64,000 nucleotides of DNA from positions 1,178,001 to 1,242,000 of the forward strand of contig CAVQBJ010000008.1 in assembly GCA_963710725.1 (NCBI GenBank). The letters are read 5' to 3'. Source of the DNA: CAVQBJ01 sp963710725 (GTDB lineage Bacteria > Actinomycetota > Thermoleophilia > Solirubrobacterales > Solirubrobacteraceae). Shown piece by piece: positions 1-8,802 of the stretch (within the stretch, counting starts at the first letter, position 1; every line of letters starts with the position of its first letter). The position numbers and the translations under genes were made by a program. The notes under the pieces are model-generated. The model did not search any database. It saw nothing but the letters and a program-made list of their open reading frames with translations, and was not told the DNA's origin.

Positions 1-1536
1 GCCACATCCTGCTCGTGCAGGCCAACACCGCCGCGGACTCCGACCTCGCCGCCGCCGAGGAGACCGCCGAGCAGACGCCGGCGCCGTTCGACCCGCAGCA
101 GATCAGTAACAGCTGGTCGTGGACGGGCGACTTCACGCACGACGCGGCCTTCGATGACAGCGGCCTCGCCGTCGTCGCCGCCACCGGCGACGGCGGCTAT
201 AACACGTTCGGCATCCCGGCCGAGCTCCCCTCGGTGACGGCGGCCGGCGGCACGTCGCTGCCCGCCGCCAGCGACGCCCGCGGCTTCGCCGAGACGGCCT
301 GGTCGGGGACGGCCAGCGGCTGCTCGAGCGCCGTCTTTGCCAAGCCGACATGGCAGACCGACAGCGCCTGCCCGTTTCGCACGCTGGCCGACCTGTCCGC
401 GGACGCTGACGTGTCGACCGGCGCGCTCGCGTACGACTCGATCGTGGATCACGGCTTCTTCGCGGCCGGCGGGACGAGCGTCGCCTCGCCGATCATCGCC
501 GCCTACTTCGCGCTCGTCGGCGGCGGCGCCGGCGACGGCGGAGCCGCGTGGGCCTACGCGCACGCGAACGCGCTCAACGACATCACCAGCGGGTCCGACG
601 GCAGCTGCACGCCGCCGGCCAGCGACCTGTACCTGTGCACCGCGCAGGCCGGCTACGACGGCCCGACCGGCGAGGGCAGCGTGAGCGGCGACGCGGTCGC
701 CGGCCCGCCGCAGCCGGCCGGCGCCTTCGCGCAGGTCAACGGCACCGACGCGACGCTCGGCGGCGGCGTGTACGCGAACCAGTTCGACACGCAGACCCTG
801 TTCCAGTACGGCACGAGCACCGCCTACGGCCAGTCGACGCCGCCCGCCTACGCCGGCCAGGCCCTCGGGGTCACCCCGGTGGGCGTGACGGTCACCGGGC
901 TGTCGCCGAGCACGGCCTACCACTTCCGCCTCGTGGCCACGAACGGCTGCGGGACGAGCTACGGGTACGACGCCACCTTCACCGCGGGATCGGGTGCCCC
1001 GACGAGCACGACGACCACCACGACGACGACCACCACCTCGACGGCCACGACCACGAGACTCCCCTGCCCGACGGCGGCGACGTGGTCGTTCGACCTCGAC
1101 CACGACGACCGGGACGAGCACCGCAACCGTGACGAGCACGAGCGCACCGCCGGCGGTGTCCACCGCGCAGAGCACCACGGTCACGGCGAGCGCTCCGCTC
1201 ACGACGGCGACCACGACGACGACGCGCACCGCCACAACCGCCGCGATCCCGCCGCTGAAGGTGCGCATCGGGCCGGCGGCCCGGCACCGCGGCGACAGGG
1301 TGCGCGTGCGGGCCAGCTGCAACCGCCGCTGCGCCGGCAGCCTGACGCTGCGCGTCGACGGGCGGCTCATCGGGCGGGCGACGATCGCGCTGCGCAGCCG
1401 CGGGTTCTCAGCCGTCGTGACGGTCCGGCTGAACGCGCTCGGCCGGCGCCTGGCGCGTGCGCACGACCCGCTCGAGGCCGTCGCCGCGGCGACGCTGAAC
1501 GGGCACCTGGCGCGTCAGGCGATCGTCATCCGGTAG
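1..1536 (+). pseudogene. Sedolisin-type (S53) serine protease, 5' cut by window edge, one frameshift
   Basis: C-terminal part of a secreted S53 peptidase. The motif GGTSVASP (catalytic Ser codon at 477-479) and the upstream run GDGGYNTFG...VTAAGGTSL are typical of the sedolisin core. The catalytic Glu/Asp region lies beyond the left edge. A fibronectin-like domain follows (about 700-990, with FQYGTSTAYG), then a Thr-rich linker. The reading frame breaks at about 1085-1098 inside the low-complexity ACG/Thr tract. The rest is read in another frame, through TTTTGTST and a basic beta-rich tail ending RQAIVIR, to the TAG at 1534-1536. Two cysteines in the tail (SCNRRCAG) resemble the Ig-like repeat of the two PAS-GGDEF fusions in this window. 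A paralogue, also broken, lies at 37.6-39.1 kb on the other strand. Family assignment is firm. Whether the frameshift is real is not known. Confidence 0.8.
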
Positions 1537-1545
1537 GCAGCTCTC

Positions 1546-3183
1546 TCAATGCCCGCCGATGCTGAAGGCGTAGAACTTGTTGCTCGACAGGGCCTGGTAG
1601 TAGCCCGACCCCCAATAGACCATGCCGTTGGCGATCGCCGGGCCCGCCCATAGCGAACCGGCCGACGGGTAGCCCCACAGGATCTTCCCGGTGGCGGCGT
1701 CGAGCGCGAACATCTTGTCACCGAACCAGTTCGTGCCGCCCACGTAGAGGACGCCGTTGGCCTCGCTCGGCGGACTGAGGTCGGCCGAGCCGTTCGGATC
1801 GGCGACCTGCCAGAGGATGTGGCCGGTCGCCGGGTCGAGCGCGGCCCACGAGCCCGCGTGAGCGGTCTGGCCGGACGCGAGCTGATACGTGGTGCCCCCC
1901 GCGTTGGCGATCGGGACGTAGAGGCGCGTGCCGTCATAGGCGACGCCCCACTGGATCCCCCCTTGCGTACCGCCGGGGCCGACGAGCGTGTCCCACACGA
2001 GGTCTCCGGTCGACGCGTCATAGGCCCAGTAGACGCCGCTCTTCTGACCGAAGCCGACGAGCGTGCGCCCCCCGACCTGGAATACGTTCGGCCCCGAGCC
2101 GCTGAAGTCGTAGTCGTCCCCGGCGATCGACGGACACCAGCCCTTGCCCTGACCGAGGGCGCAGGCGAAGTTCCAGGCGTCCCAGCCCTCGACCTTGTGG
2201 CCCCAGTTGATCTGCCCCGTTTGCAGGTTCAGCGAGAGCACGCTGTCGAAGTAGTCGTCGGGTGCCGTACAGTTGGCATCCGACGTCTTGCTGGCCGCGG
2301 CCGCCGCCTCGCACGCCGCGGCGGCGTCGGGTGTCGTGTAGTTGTTGCCGGTGGCCACGTACACGCTGTCGGTCGCCGGGTCGATCGCCGGGTTGTCCCA
2401 CACGGCGCCGCCGCTGTAGCCGCACCCCATCGGCGGGCTGCTCGTCGCGCACGGGCCGGCGTTCGCCGGCACGGTGTAGGTCTGCCAGAGGATCTGGCCG
2501 GTGATCGCCGACAGCGCCACGACGCTGCCGCGGAAGGTGCAGCACGGATAGAAGGGGTCGAGCGCGTCGGTCTCCGAGTTCGAGGAGACGCCGACGACCA
2601 CCTCGTTGCCGTACACGACCGGACTGCCGGTGATGATCGCCGCCGGATTGGAGTCGACCTGGGTGTTCCACAGCAGCCCTCCGGTGTAGCGGTTGACCGC
2701 GAAGACATGCGCGCCCTGAGGGTGCGCGAGGAGCCAGTTGTCGCCGGAGATCAGCCGATAGCCGTCCACGGCGGGACTGACCCGCGAGCCGGCGTAGGCG
2801 ACGCCGGTGTAGTTGCGGATCGATGACTGCCACAGCAGCGAACCGTTGCTCGCGTTCACCGCGTTGAGGTAGCCACCGGCGTCCGGGAAGTACACGGCCC
2901 CGTCATCCACCGTCGGCGTGGCACTGACGTTACCGTGGGTGGTGAAGATCCACTTCGGCGCCAGCTGCGCCACGTTGCCGACGCCGATCCTGAACTCGTC
3001 CGGCTGCACGCGAGTGTTGGAGAGGTCGTGACCGGCCGACAGCCAATTCGCGCCGCCGAGCGGCGGCTGGGCGACCGCCGCGCGGGCCGCGACGCCGACC
3101 CCCAGCGCGGCACAACACAGCCCGACGAGGATGACGGCGATGCGAGTCCGCAGGCCGGCCAGCAAGCGCGATGACGAGGTCAT
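1546..3183 (-). CDS. Secreted PQQ-type beta-propeller quinoprotein (polyvinyl-alcohol dehydrogenase-like)
   Basis: 545 residues with a signal peptide (basic start, hydrophobic stretch about 15-35, Ala-rich cleavage zone). It carries repeated propeller blades of the form YAxNAxNGxLLWQ, VFAVNRYTGGLLW, VVALSAITGQILW, ALDPATGHILW and ALDAATGKILW, the tryptophan-docking repeat of PQQ dehydrogenases. The central stretch (WDAWNFACALG, PNVFQVGG, QKSGVYWAYD, GGIQWGVAYDG) resembles polyvinyl-alcohol dehydrogenases. No CxxCH haem motif is visible, so electrons would have to pass to a separate acceptor; alternatively the propeller has another role. The gene stands alone, with its 3' end 10 bp from the convergent protease gene and a 316 bp upstream region shared with the GT39 gene. 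PQQ dependence is inferred from family resemblance only. Confidence 0.82.
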   Translation of the reverse strand: MTSSSRLLAGLRTRIAVILVGLCCAALGVGVAARAAVAQPPLGGANWLSAGHDLSNTRVQPDEFRIGVGNVAQLAPKWIFTTHGNVSATPTVDDGAVYFPDAGGYLNAVNASNGSLLWQSSIRNYTGVAYAGSRVSPAVDGYRLISGDNWLLAHPQGAHVFAVNRYTGGLLWNTQVDSNPAAIITGSPVVYGNEVVVGVSSNSETDALDPFYPCCTFRGSVVALSAITGQILWQTYTVPANAGPCATSSPPMGCGYSGGAVWDNPAIDPATDSVYVATGNNYTTPDAAAACEAAAAASKTSDANCTAPDDYFDSVLSLNLQTGQINWGHKVEGWDAWNFACALGQGKGWCPSIAGDDYDFSGSGPNVFQVGGRTLVGFGQKSGVYWAYDASTGDLVWDTLVGPGGTQGGIQWGVAYDGTRLYVPIANAGGTTYQLASGQTAHAGSWAALDPATGHILWQVADPNGSADLSPPSEANGVLYVGGTNWFGDKMFALDAATGKILWGYPSAGSLWAGPAIANGMVYWGSGYYQALSSNKFYAFSIGGH

Positions 3184-3499
3184 AGCTCCTCCGATCGAGG
3201 TTCCTCTGCCCGTAAAAGGGACGTCGGCGGCGGCCTCCCTGACGCTCCCGGCGCCGGTGTCGAAGCTGATCGTGGGCGGCGGCCCGAGACGACAGCTTCT
3301 ACGACCGAACGATACAGATTCTGGAGCCGGCCTCTACGCCATGGACCTCCGGCGCCCCGCCATTCTTCCCGCGCTTTACGCGATCGTCACCGCCTCGGCC
3401 CGCGCCTGCGCGACCCGCGCTCCCCCAAGCCGCGTAAGATGCGCGCGTGCGGAGTGCCACGGTCCCCCACGGCCGCTGCCAGCGGCTTCACCGCGGCAC
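3184..3499. other. Intergenic region between divergent quinoprotein and GT39 genes
   Basis: About 316 bp without a convincing gene. Divergent promoters for both neighbours should lie here. I see no clear -10/-35 pair, riboswitch or terminator. The extent depends on the uncertain GT39 start. Confidence 0.4.
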
Positions 3500-4889
3500 G
3501 TGCTGAAGACGCCGCTCAGATGGGCGCGCGCCGTGCGTGCGTTCCTGTCGCGCGTGCTGGCGTTCATCAAGCGCCTGCTCGCCGACCCGCTCGCGCCGCT
3601 CAGCATCCTGTTCCTGATCCTCGTGCTCTCGCTGTTCGCGCGCGTGTACGAGCTCAAGGAGCCGTGCAGCGCTCCCTGCAGCACGCCGGCCAGCCACACG
3701 CTGATCTTCGACGAGAGCTACTACGTCAACGCGGCGCGGGTGATCGATCACATCAACCCGCCGGCCGGTTCGCCCTACAGCGGCGCACCGCGGCGGCGAG
3801 GATCCCAACCCCGAGCACCCGCAGCTGGCCAAGGCGATCATCGCCGGCTCGATCGAGCTGTTCGGCGACAACCCGCAAGGCTGGCGCCTGCCGAGCGTGC
3901 TGTTCGGCCTGCTCGCGCTCGCGATGATGTATCCGCTCGTACGCGCGCTCGGCGGCAGCCCCTGGCTGGCCGTCGGCGCGACGGCGGTGATGGCCACCGA
4001 CAACCTGCTGCTCGTCCACGGGCGCATCGCCACGCTCGACATCTTCGGGCTCGCGATGATGCTCGTCTCGGCCTGGCTGTACGTGCGCCGATGGCCCCTG
4101 CTCGCGGGCCTGGCGTTAGGCGTCGCCGGGTGCATGAAGGAGACCTCGCTGTACCTGGCGGGCGTGTTCGTGCTCTACGAGGCGATGCGCGTGCTGCGCG
4201 CGAAGTGGGTCGAGAAGAGCGCGAAGGGATGGGTGCACGAGAACCTGCGCCCCGCGCTCATCGTGGTGGTCAGCGGCGCGGCCTCGTTCCTGCTCGTGCT
4301 GTGGGCGCTCGACCTGCTCATCCCGGCGTATGACACCGGGACGAATATCACCTACGCCGGCAGCCCGTTCACGCACTTCTTCCACATCTTCCACTACGCC
4401 GGGCTGCTGAAGGCGGTGCCCAACGCCACCGGCATCCCCTCGACGCCGTGGGCATGGCTGCTCGACGAGCGCGGGATCAACTACGCGCGCGTCGCGGTCA
4501 ACTCGATCTCGGGCGGCAAGATCGTGGCCAGCAAGGCGACGATCTACTTCCAGGGCGCGATCAACCCGTTCATCATCTTCTTCGCCGTCCCGGCGCTGTT
4601 CGCCGGTCTGGCGCAGTGGTGGCGCGAGAACGATCGCATCGCCCTCTTCGGCTCCGCGTGGGTGCTCGCCACGTACGGGATCTCCGTCTACGACGCGCAG
4701 ATCTCCGGGCGCGTGGCCTACCTGTACTACATGGTGATCGTGATGCCGGGCATCTACATCGTGCTCGCGCGATTCTTCTCCCGCAAGGGCATCCCGACCG
4801 CCTTCACGCTCGGCTGGTCGGTGATGCTCATCTACGGCCTGCTCAATCTGTACCCGATACAGACGCTGTTCGGCGGACTGGGCGGGTAG
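3500..4889 (+). pseudogene. GT39-family dolichyl-phosphate-mannose-type protein mannosyltransferase, frameshifted
   Basis: A polytopic membrane glycosyltransferase that would transfer mannose from a polyprenyl-phosphate donor to secreted proteins. The first part, from a GTG at 3500, gives a first membrane helix (LSILFLILVLSLFARVY) and the luminal motif FDESYYVNAARVI. The frame then breaks between about 3783 and 3797. The second frame continues with GEDPNPEHPQLAK and about nine further hydrophobic segments to a TAG at 4887-4889. The pairs DESYY and HPQLAK are the acidic and HP signatures of GT39 enzymes, so the two pieces belong to one gene. The start is uncertain: GTG at 3533 is an alternative and no strong ribosome site is visible. 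One indel would restore an enzyme of about 460 residues. Sequencing error and a real null allele cannot be separated here. Confidence 0.8.
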
Positions 4890-4919
4890 GCCGCCGAGCC
4901 GTTCGTCGCGCAGTCGCGC

Positions 4920-5342
4920 TCAGGCGTCCGCCGGAAGCACGGTGAAGGCCCGGCCACGTAGCGACGTTACGGCGCGGAAATGGCGCTCGTCGAAGCTCAC
5001 GATGCGATCGGTCCGATAGCGGTCGGCCAGCACGACGAGCGCGCAGTCGGCGAGGCCGAGGTGGAGGTCGGAGTAGCGAGTCTCGAGACCGACGATCGTG
5101 GCGTAGTCCTCGCGGTCCAGGCCCGCGACGGTGAATCGTCCGGCGGCGAGATCGCTGAGAAAGGCCCGACGTGCCGCGTGGCCGAAGCGCTGGCCCAGTA
5201 GATGGTCGACCTCCGCAGTGGTGGGGGCCGGAATGACGAGCGCTTCGGGCTCGTCCGTGAAGATCTGCACGAGCTGTTGACGACGCGGCTCGTCGGCGTC
5301 GGCAAGCGCGGCGAGTGGTGCGGCATCAATGACGAGCGTCAA
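4920..5342 (-). CDS. vapC: VapC-type PIN-domain toxin ribonuclease
   Basis: 140 residues, the normal size for a VapC toxin (Mg-dependent RNase of type II toxin-antitoxin pairs). The PIN acidic residues are visible: Asp in VIDAAPL near the start, Glu in TTAEVD near 43, Asp in LGLADCA near 97 and Asp in SFDERHF near 118. The start ATG overlaps the stop of the upstream ribbon-helix-helix gene by 4 nt (5339-5342), so antitoxin and toxin are translationally coupled in the usual order. The RNA target cannot be read from sequence. The assignment to PIN/VapC is firm. Confidence 0.9.
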   Translation of the reverse strand: MTLVIDAAPLAALADADEPRRQQLVQIFTDEPEALVIPAPTTAEVDHLLGQRFGHAARRAFLSDLAAGRFTVAGLDREDYATIVGLETRYSDLHLGLADCALVVLADRYRTDRIVSFDERHFRAVTSLRGRAFTVLPADA

Positions 5343-5575
5343 CTGCCGAAGCCCTCGAGCAGTTCGCGCTCGGGAATCTGCGAGATGGCGCGAGGGTCGC
5401 CATCGATGCGCGGGAAGCCGGCCGCCAGCGCAAACTGGCGATCCCGCGAGGCTACGGGTTGGTAGGCGGCAACGGCTTCGCGCAGGATCTCCGCCTGGGA
5501 GCGGCCTTCCTGCCGGGCAAGGCGAGCGAGGCGCTCGGCCTGCTGCTCGTCAAGGTAGACGCTCGTCTTGCGCAT
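5339..5575 (-). CDS. vapB: VapB-like ribbon-helix-helix antitoxin
   Basis: 78 residues. The N-terminus (RKTSVYLDEQQAERLARLA, then SQAEILREAVAAY) is a classic ribbon-helix-helix DNA-binding fold: a beta strand KTSVYL followed by two helices. The C-terminal 35 residues would wrap the toxin. It precedes and overlaps vapC by 4 nt. The complex would be expected to bind its own promoter. Only 3 bp separate its start from the stop of an upstream HTH remnant, so the promoter may lie within that remnant or further upstream. Confidence 0.88.
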   Translation of the reverse strand: MRKTSVYLDEQQAERLARLARQEGRSQAEILREAVAAYQPVASRDRQFALAAGFPRIDGDPRAISQIPERELLEGFGS

Positions 5576-5578
5576 GGC

Positions 5579-5806
5579 CTACCGAGTGTAGGGCAAGACA
5601 TAGGGCATCGACCCTGCAGTCAACTCGCGCAGGTCGGCCGGAGCCTGCTCGACCACCGGATCGTCGACGGTGACCACGGCACCGGTGCTCAGCTGGAGCT
5701 CCTCGCCCATCGCTCGCATGACTCGCTCCAGCGTACGGATCGACGGCGAGACTTCATCACGTTCGATGCGGCCGATCCGAGCCGGCGAGTCCGCGCCGGC
5801 CCGCTT
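5579..5806 (-). pseudogene. XRE-family HTH regulator remnant lacking its N-terminus
   Basis: The frame encodes the second half of an XRE/Cro helix-turn-helix domain. SPARIGRIERDEVSPS matches the recognition helix and following turn, and IRTLERVMRAMGEELQL matches helices 4-5. About 20-25 residues that should hold helices 1-2 are missing, because upstream sequence runs into the 3' end of the DUF11 gene in another frame. The tail (about 40 residues) is unremarkable. Such HTH proteins are often antitoxins of type II pairs. This one sits 3 bp before vapB and may be a decayed antitoxin joined to the vapBC transcript. A short functional protein from an internal start is possible but unlikely. Confidence 0.6.
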
Positions 5807-7736
5807 ATTTCTTGACGATCGTCGCCGTCGCCTCAGCCGAAGTCGGCATGCCGACGTTCTCGGCCTCACCGGTGCTGACGATCTTGGCCGTGTTCTTGTA
5901 CGTGTCCCCGACCTTGTTAGCGGCGCCGGCGTTGGGCTTGAGCTCGACGAAGACCTTGCTGCTCGTATCGCCCTTGCCGAGCGCCTTCTTGTAGCTGCAC
6001 TTGATGACCCTGGGCTTCACGTTACCCGCCGCGCTCCCGCTGGCCGGCCTGCACGTCCACCCGGCTTGCGGCCGGACCGTGAAGGTGTAGTCGGGTGGGG
6101 GATCAGGGAGGGTGTCCGTGATATCGATCGTGTCCGGCTCGGCCTCGGACACGCTGTCCTTGGCGTTGGTCACGGTGATCTCGTAGGTGACGGGATCACC
6201 GATCGGCACGTTGGCCTTTACCGCGGTCTTGTCAATCGAGACCGCCACCTGCGGCAGGACGGTGTAGCGCGCCTCGCTCGTTATCCCCTTCGCGCCGCAC
6301 TCGCCGCAGGTCAGCGTCGCGCTGTTCGTGACCTTGCGCCCCTTGGGCGCGACCTTGTCGAGGTCGAGCACGGTGACCACGAACTGAAGGCTCACGCTCT
6401 TTCCCGGCTGGATCGTGACCTGGCCAAACGTGCAGGTGACGGTGTCCATGGCCCCGTGCTTGCACGCGGGGTCGCTGCCCGCCGCCGTGAAGGTGACCGG
6501 CTGGTCGCCGAGCTCGTCCGTGGCCGTGGCGCCGGTCAGGGTCACGGCGTTCGTCGTAGAGGTGTTCTTGATGGTGAGGGTGACTGTGATCATCTCTCCG
6601 AGCCGCGCGGCCCGCGGGGCCACGGTCTTGGAGAAGTCGAACGTGCACTTCTGTTCGGCCGCGGCGTATACGTACCTGCCCGACTTGTAGGCCTTCGCGC
6701 CGACCGCCACGGGGCACACGGGGGCGCCCGTTGAGGTGGTCGTGGTCGTCGTGCTCGTCGTGGTGCTCGCGGTCGTCGTCGCAGCGGTCGCGGTCGTCGC
6801 GGTGCTGGTCGGAGCCACGCCGCCCGATGAGCTGGAGCTCGTCGTGGTCGTGGTCGTGGTCGTCGTGGCCCCCGCCGAGCCGACCGCCGTCGTGGTCGCC
6901 GTGGTCGTGGGCGTGGTTGTCGTCGTGGTCTGCGACGTCGTCGCGGTGCTCGTCGTCGTCGTGGTCGGCGTCGTGGTCGTCGTCGTGGTCGGCGTCGTGG
7001 TCGGCGTCACCGTCGTCGTGGTCGTGGTCGTGGTCGTCGGCGTCGTCAGCGTGGTCGTGGTCGTCGGCGTCGTCAGCGTGGTCGTGGTCGTCGGCGTCGT
7101 CAGCGTCGTGGTCGGCGAGGTATCGATGATCGTCGTCGAGACCGGCGCCGTGGTCGTCGTCGTGGTCGTCGGCGCCGTCAGCGTCGTCGTGGTCGTCGGC
7201 GCCGTCGAGGTCGTCACCGATGTCGGCGTCACCGTCACCGTCGAGGTGGACGGCGTGATGGTGGTCGGCGTCACCGGGGTCAGCGTGGTGACAGTCGTCG
7301 TCGGGATCGGCAGCGTCGAGGAGATCGCCACCGTCGTTGTCACGGTCGACGTGCTGATCGAGTCGGTCGTGCAGGTGCCCGACGTGGTTGTCGTCGTCGT
7401 GCCGGTGCTCGAGGTTGTGGACGTCGCGCACGCGCTCGACGTGACCGCGGTTGCCGTGATCGTCGCCGTCGTCGAGTCGCCGCCGGTCGGGCCGCCAGCG
7501 TTCGTGGCCGCGGCCACGCCGGCCGACGCCGCGGCGAGAACGGCGAGACCGAGCACGGTAACGACCAGCCGCCGGCCGATGGCACCCGACCGGCGACCGA
7601 CGTCGGGGCGAGGCCGCGCATCGTTAGTCGGAGGCTGGGCCCGAGGGCGCTGTGCCACCTCGTCAACGTCGCAGTCAACGCGTCGATTACTGAACCACAC
7701 CCGAGTTCCGCCGTGCCTGGGGGCCTCGCTCTGCAC
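5805..7736 (-). CDS. Membrane-anchored or secreted protein with Thr-rich stalk and two DUF11-type domains
   Basis: 643 residues as read. A basic N-terminus is followed by a hydrophobic helix (about 57-78, LVVTVLGLAVLAAASAG). Next comes a stalk of about 250 residues made almost only of Thr with Pro, Val, Ser and Leu (about 80-335). Two beta-sandwich domains follow, each with the DUF11 pattern: one near 360-480 (VTLTIKNTS..AVTLTGATATD, VSLQFVVTVL) and one near 500-640 (VTYEITVTN, DIDITDTLPD-like, TYKNTAKIVSTGE). Four cysteines sit in the first domain (CKHG, CTFG, CGECG). The likely role is a surface stalk protein displaying adhesive or structural domains; glycosylation of the Thr stalk by the nearby GT39 enzyme is speculation. 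The start is uncertain, because there is no clear ribosome site and the first 50 residues look non-exported. Confidence 0.72.
   Translation of the reverse strand: MQSEAPRHGGTRVWFSNRRVDCDVDEVAQRPRAQPPTNDARPRPDVGRRSGAIGRRLVVTVLGLAVLAAASAGVAAATNAGGPTGGDSTTATITATAVTSSACATSTTSSTGTTTTTTSGTCTTDSISTSTVTTTVAISSTLPIPTTTVTTLTPVTPTTITPSTSTVTVTPTSVTTSTAPTTTTTLTAPTTTTTTTAPVSTTIIDTSPTTTLTTPTTTTTLTTPTTTTTLTTPTTTTTTTTTVTPTTTPTTTTTTTPTTTTTSTATTSQTTTTTTPTTTATTTAVGSAGATTTTTTTTTSSSSSGGVAPTSTATTATAATTTASTTTSTTTTTTSTGAPVCPVAVGAKAYKSGRYVYAAAEQKCTFDFSKTVAPRAARLGEMITVTLTIKNTSTTNAVTLTGATATDELGDQPVTFTAAGSDPACKHGAMDTVTCTFGQVTIQPGKSVSLQFVVTVLDLDKVAPKGRKVTNSATLTCGECGAKGITSEARYTVLPQVAVSIDKTAVKANVPIGDPVTYEITVTNAKDSVSEAEPDTIDITDTLPDPPPDYTFTVRPQAGWTCRPASGSAAGNVKPRVIKCSYKKALGKGDTSSKVFVELKPNAGAANKVGDTYKNTAKIVSTGEAENVGMPTSAEATATIVKK
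6730..7500 (-). repeat. Low-complexity ACC/ACG tract encoding the Thr stalk
   Basis: About 770 bp dominated by GTC/GTG/GTCGTC on the plus strand, encoding poly-Thr with Pro, Val, Leu and Ser on the minus strand. It contains a precise 27-bp tandem repeat (7027-7107). Such tracts vary in length by slippage and are assembly-prone. Confidence 0.85.
7027..7107 (-). repeat. Three tandem copies of a 27-bp unit
   Basis: Units at 7027-7053 and 7054-7080 are identical, and 7081-7107 differs at its last base. Each encodes the nine-residue period TTTTTLTTP in the stalk protein. The unit length is a codon multiple, so copy-number change would keep the frame. Confidence 0.9.
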
Positions 7737-7842
7737 CAGCGGTGCAGCGGGCGGCTCGTTTCTACCACATCCGATCTTCGCGCGCTTGCGATCCGGGACT
7801 CACATTCCCGGGCCGGCCCAGGCTCGCGCCCGCCGGGTCGGG

Positions 7843-8580
7843 CTACGCGAGCTCGCTGAACAGGTTCGAGGCGTCGGCCTGCGCGGGAGTGAGCGTTCCC
7901 GACGCGTTGTAGCCACTCGACGTCTGGCCGCCGAGCAGCCCCGAGAGGACCGAGCTGAGGTCCGTGGGACTGCCGCTGCTGGAGCTGAACTCCGCCAGCA
8001 GCGCCTCGGTGCTCGACGACGACGAGCCGGTCGCGGACGAGGAGCTCGTGCCGGTGAGCGCGACGAGCAGCGCCTCGGTGTCAGACGACGAGCTGCTGTC
8101 CGACGATGAGCTGGCGCCGCTCAGGGCGGCGAGAAATCCGTCGCTGCTCGAGGAGGAGCCGTTGGTGCCCGTGGCCGCGGACGTCGAATCGCTGTCGCTA
8201 TCGGTGCTCGACCCAAGCAGGCCACCGCCGCCGTGGTGGTGATGATGGCGATGGCCGCCGGTGCCGTTGGCGATGTTGGTGGCGATCTGCTGCAGCTGCG
8301 TGCTGGCGGGCGCGCTCGACGACGCGCCCGAAGCGGATCCCTGCGCGTTCTGCTGCAGGGCGCTCGTGATCGCGCTCACGAGCGTCTGCTGGGAGACGCC
8401 CTGTGCGGAGGCGATCGAGCTGAGGCTCGAGCCCGACTGCAGCTGCTGCTGCACGGTGCTGGTGCTCTCGCCCAGCGCCGACGAGGCGGCGCTCAGGATG
8501 CTCTGCCAGTTGCTCTGCGCCCCCGAGGGCGGCTGCATGTACTGGTAGTTGCTGCTGCTGTCGACGGCGCTGACGGACAT
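7843..8580 (-). CDS. Ser-rich low-complexity protein with His cluster and LysM-like segment
   Basis: 245 residues from the ATG at 8580. That start is chosen over an upstream in-frame one because GGAG at 8590-8593 lies 9 nt before it. No signal peptide is seen. Residues about 20-75 form a helical segment (LSAASSALGESTSTVQQQLQ, SLSSIASAQGVSQQTLVSAI) with the cadence of LysM-like or 'SLADIAKxxGVS' repeats. A cluster HRHHHHHGGGG follows near 115-125, a candidate metal-binding site. Next come long Ser runs interrupted by three similar blocks (LLAALS/ALLVALTG/ALLAEFS). The last 15 residues (TPAQADASNLFSEL) are helical. The function is unknown to me; a secreted or surface matrix-type protein is one option. 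Confidence 0.62.
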   Translation of the reverse strand: MSVSAVDSSSNYQYMQPPSGAQSNWQSILSAASSALGESTSTVQQQLQSGSSLSSIASAQGVSQQTLVSAITSALQQNAQGSASGASSSAPASTQLQQIATNIANGTGGHRHHHHHGGGGLLGSSTDSDSDSTSAATGTNGSSSSSDGFLAALSGASSSSDSSSSSDTEALLVALTGTSSSSATGSSSSSTEALLAEFSSSSGSPTDLSSVLSGLLGGQTSSGYNASGTLTPAQADASNLFSELA

Positions 8581-8623
8581 GGCGTGACGCTCCAATCTTC
8601 CTTGACGAGTCCTCCGGGGTGAT

Positions 8624-8645
8624 CGTCCAGCGGGCGCGCTGGACG
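8624..8645. repeat. Perfect 9-bp inverted repeat with 4-nt loop
   Basis: CGTCCAGCG (8624-8632), GGCG loop, CGCTGGACG (8637-8645), in the 222-bp gap between the divergent Ser-rich protein and the GGDEF/HD-GYP gene. No T-run follows on either strand, so a simple terminator is unlikely. It could be an operator or a 5'-UTR hairpin of the minus-strand gene, whose start is 44 bp away. Confidence 0.6.
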
Positions 8646-8802
8646 CAGAAGAACCGCATAAGTATTTGGCCGGTCGGCCGAGCGGGCGAGAGTCGGACAA
8701 CTACTGAGCCGGTGAACGGCACGCTGCGGATGCCCGGCGAGGCTCGTGCGCCTAGCGTGAGCCCTCGTCTCTGTCGATTGGCTTCAACGCGAAGTTGGTG
8801 TC

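Noticed and set aside
6730..7500. Possible CRISPR-like repeats
   Set aside because: Repeats are contiguous codon-multiple units without spacers and encode the Thr stalk.
6736..8109. Long Val-rich plus-strand open frame
   Set aside because: It is the antisense of the Thr stalk and Ser-rich gene; the Val runs are GTC/GTG complements of Thr codons.
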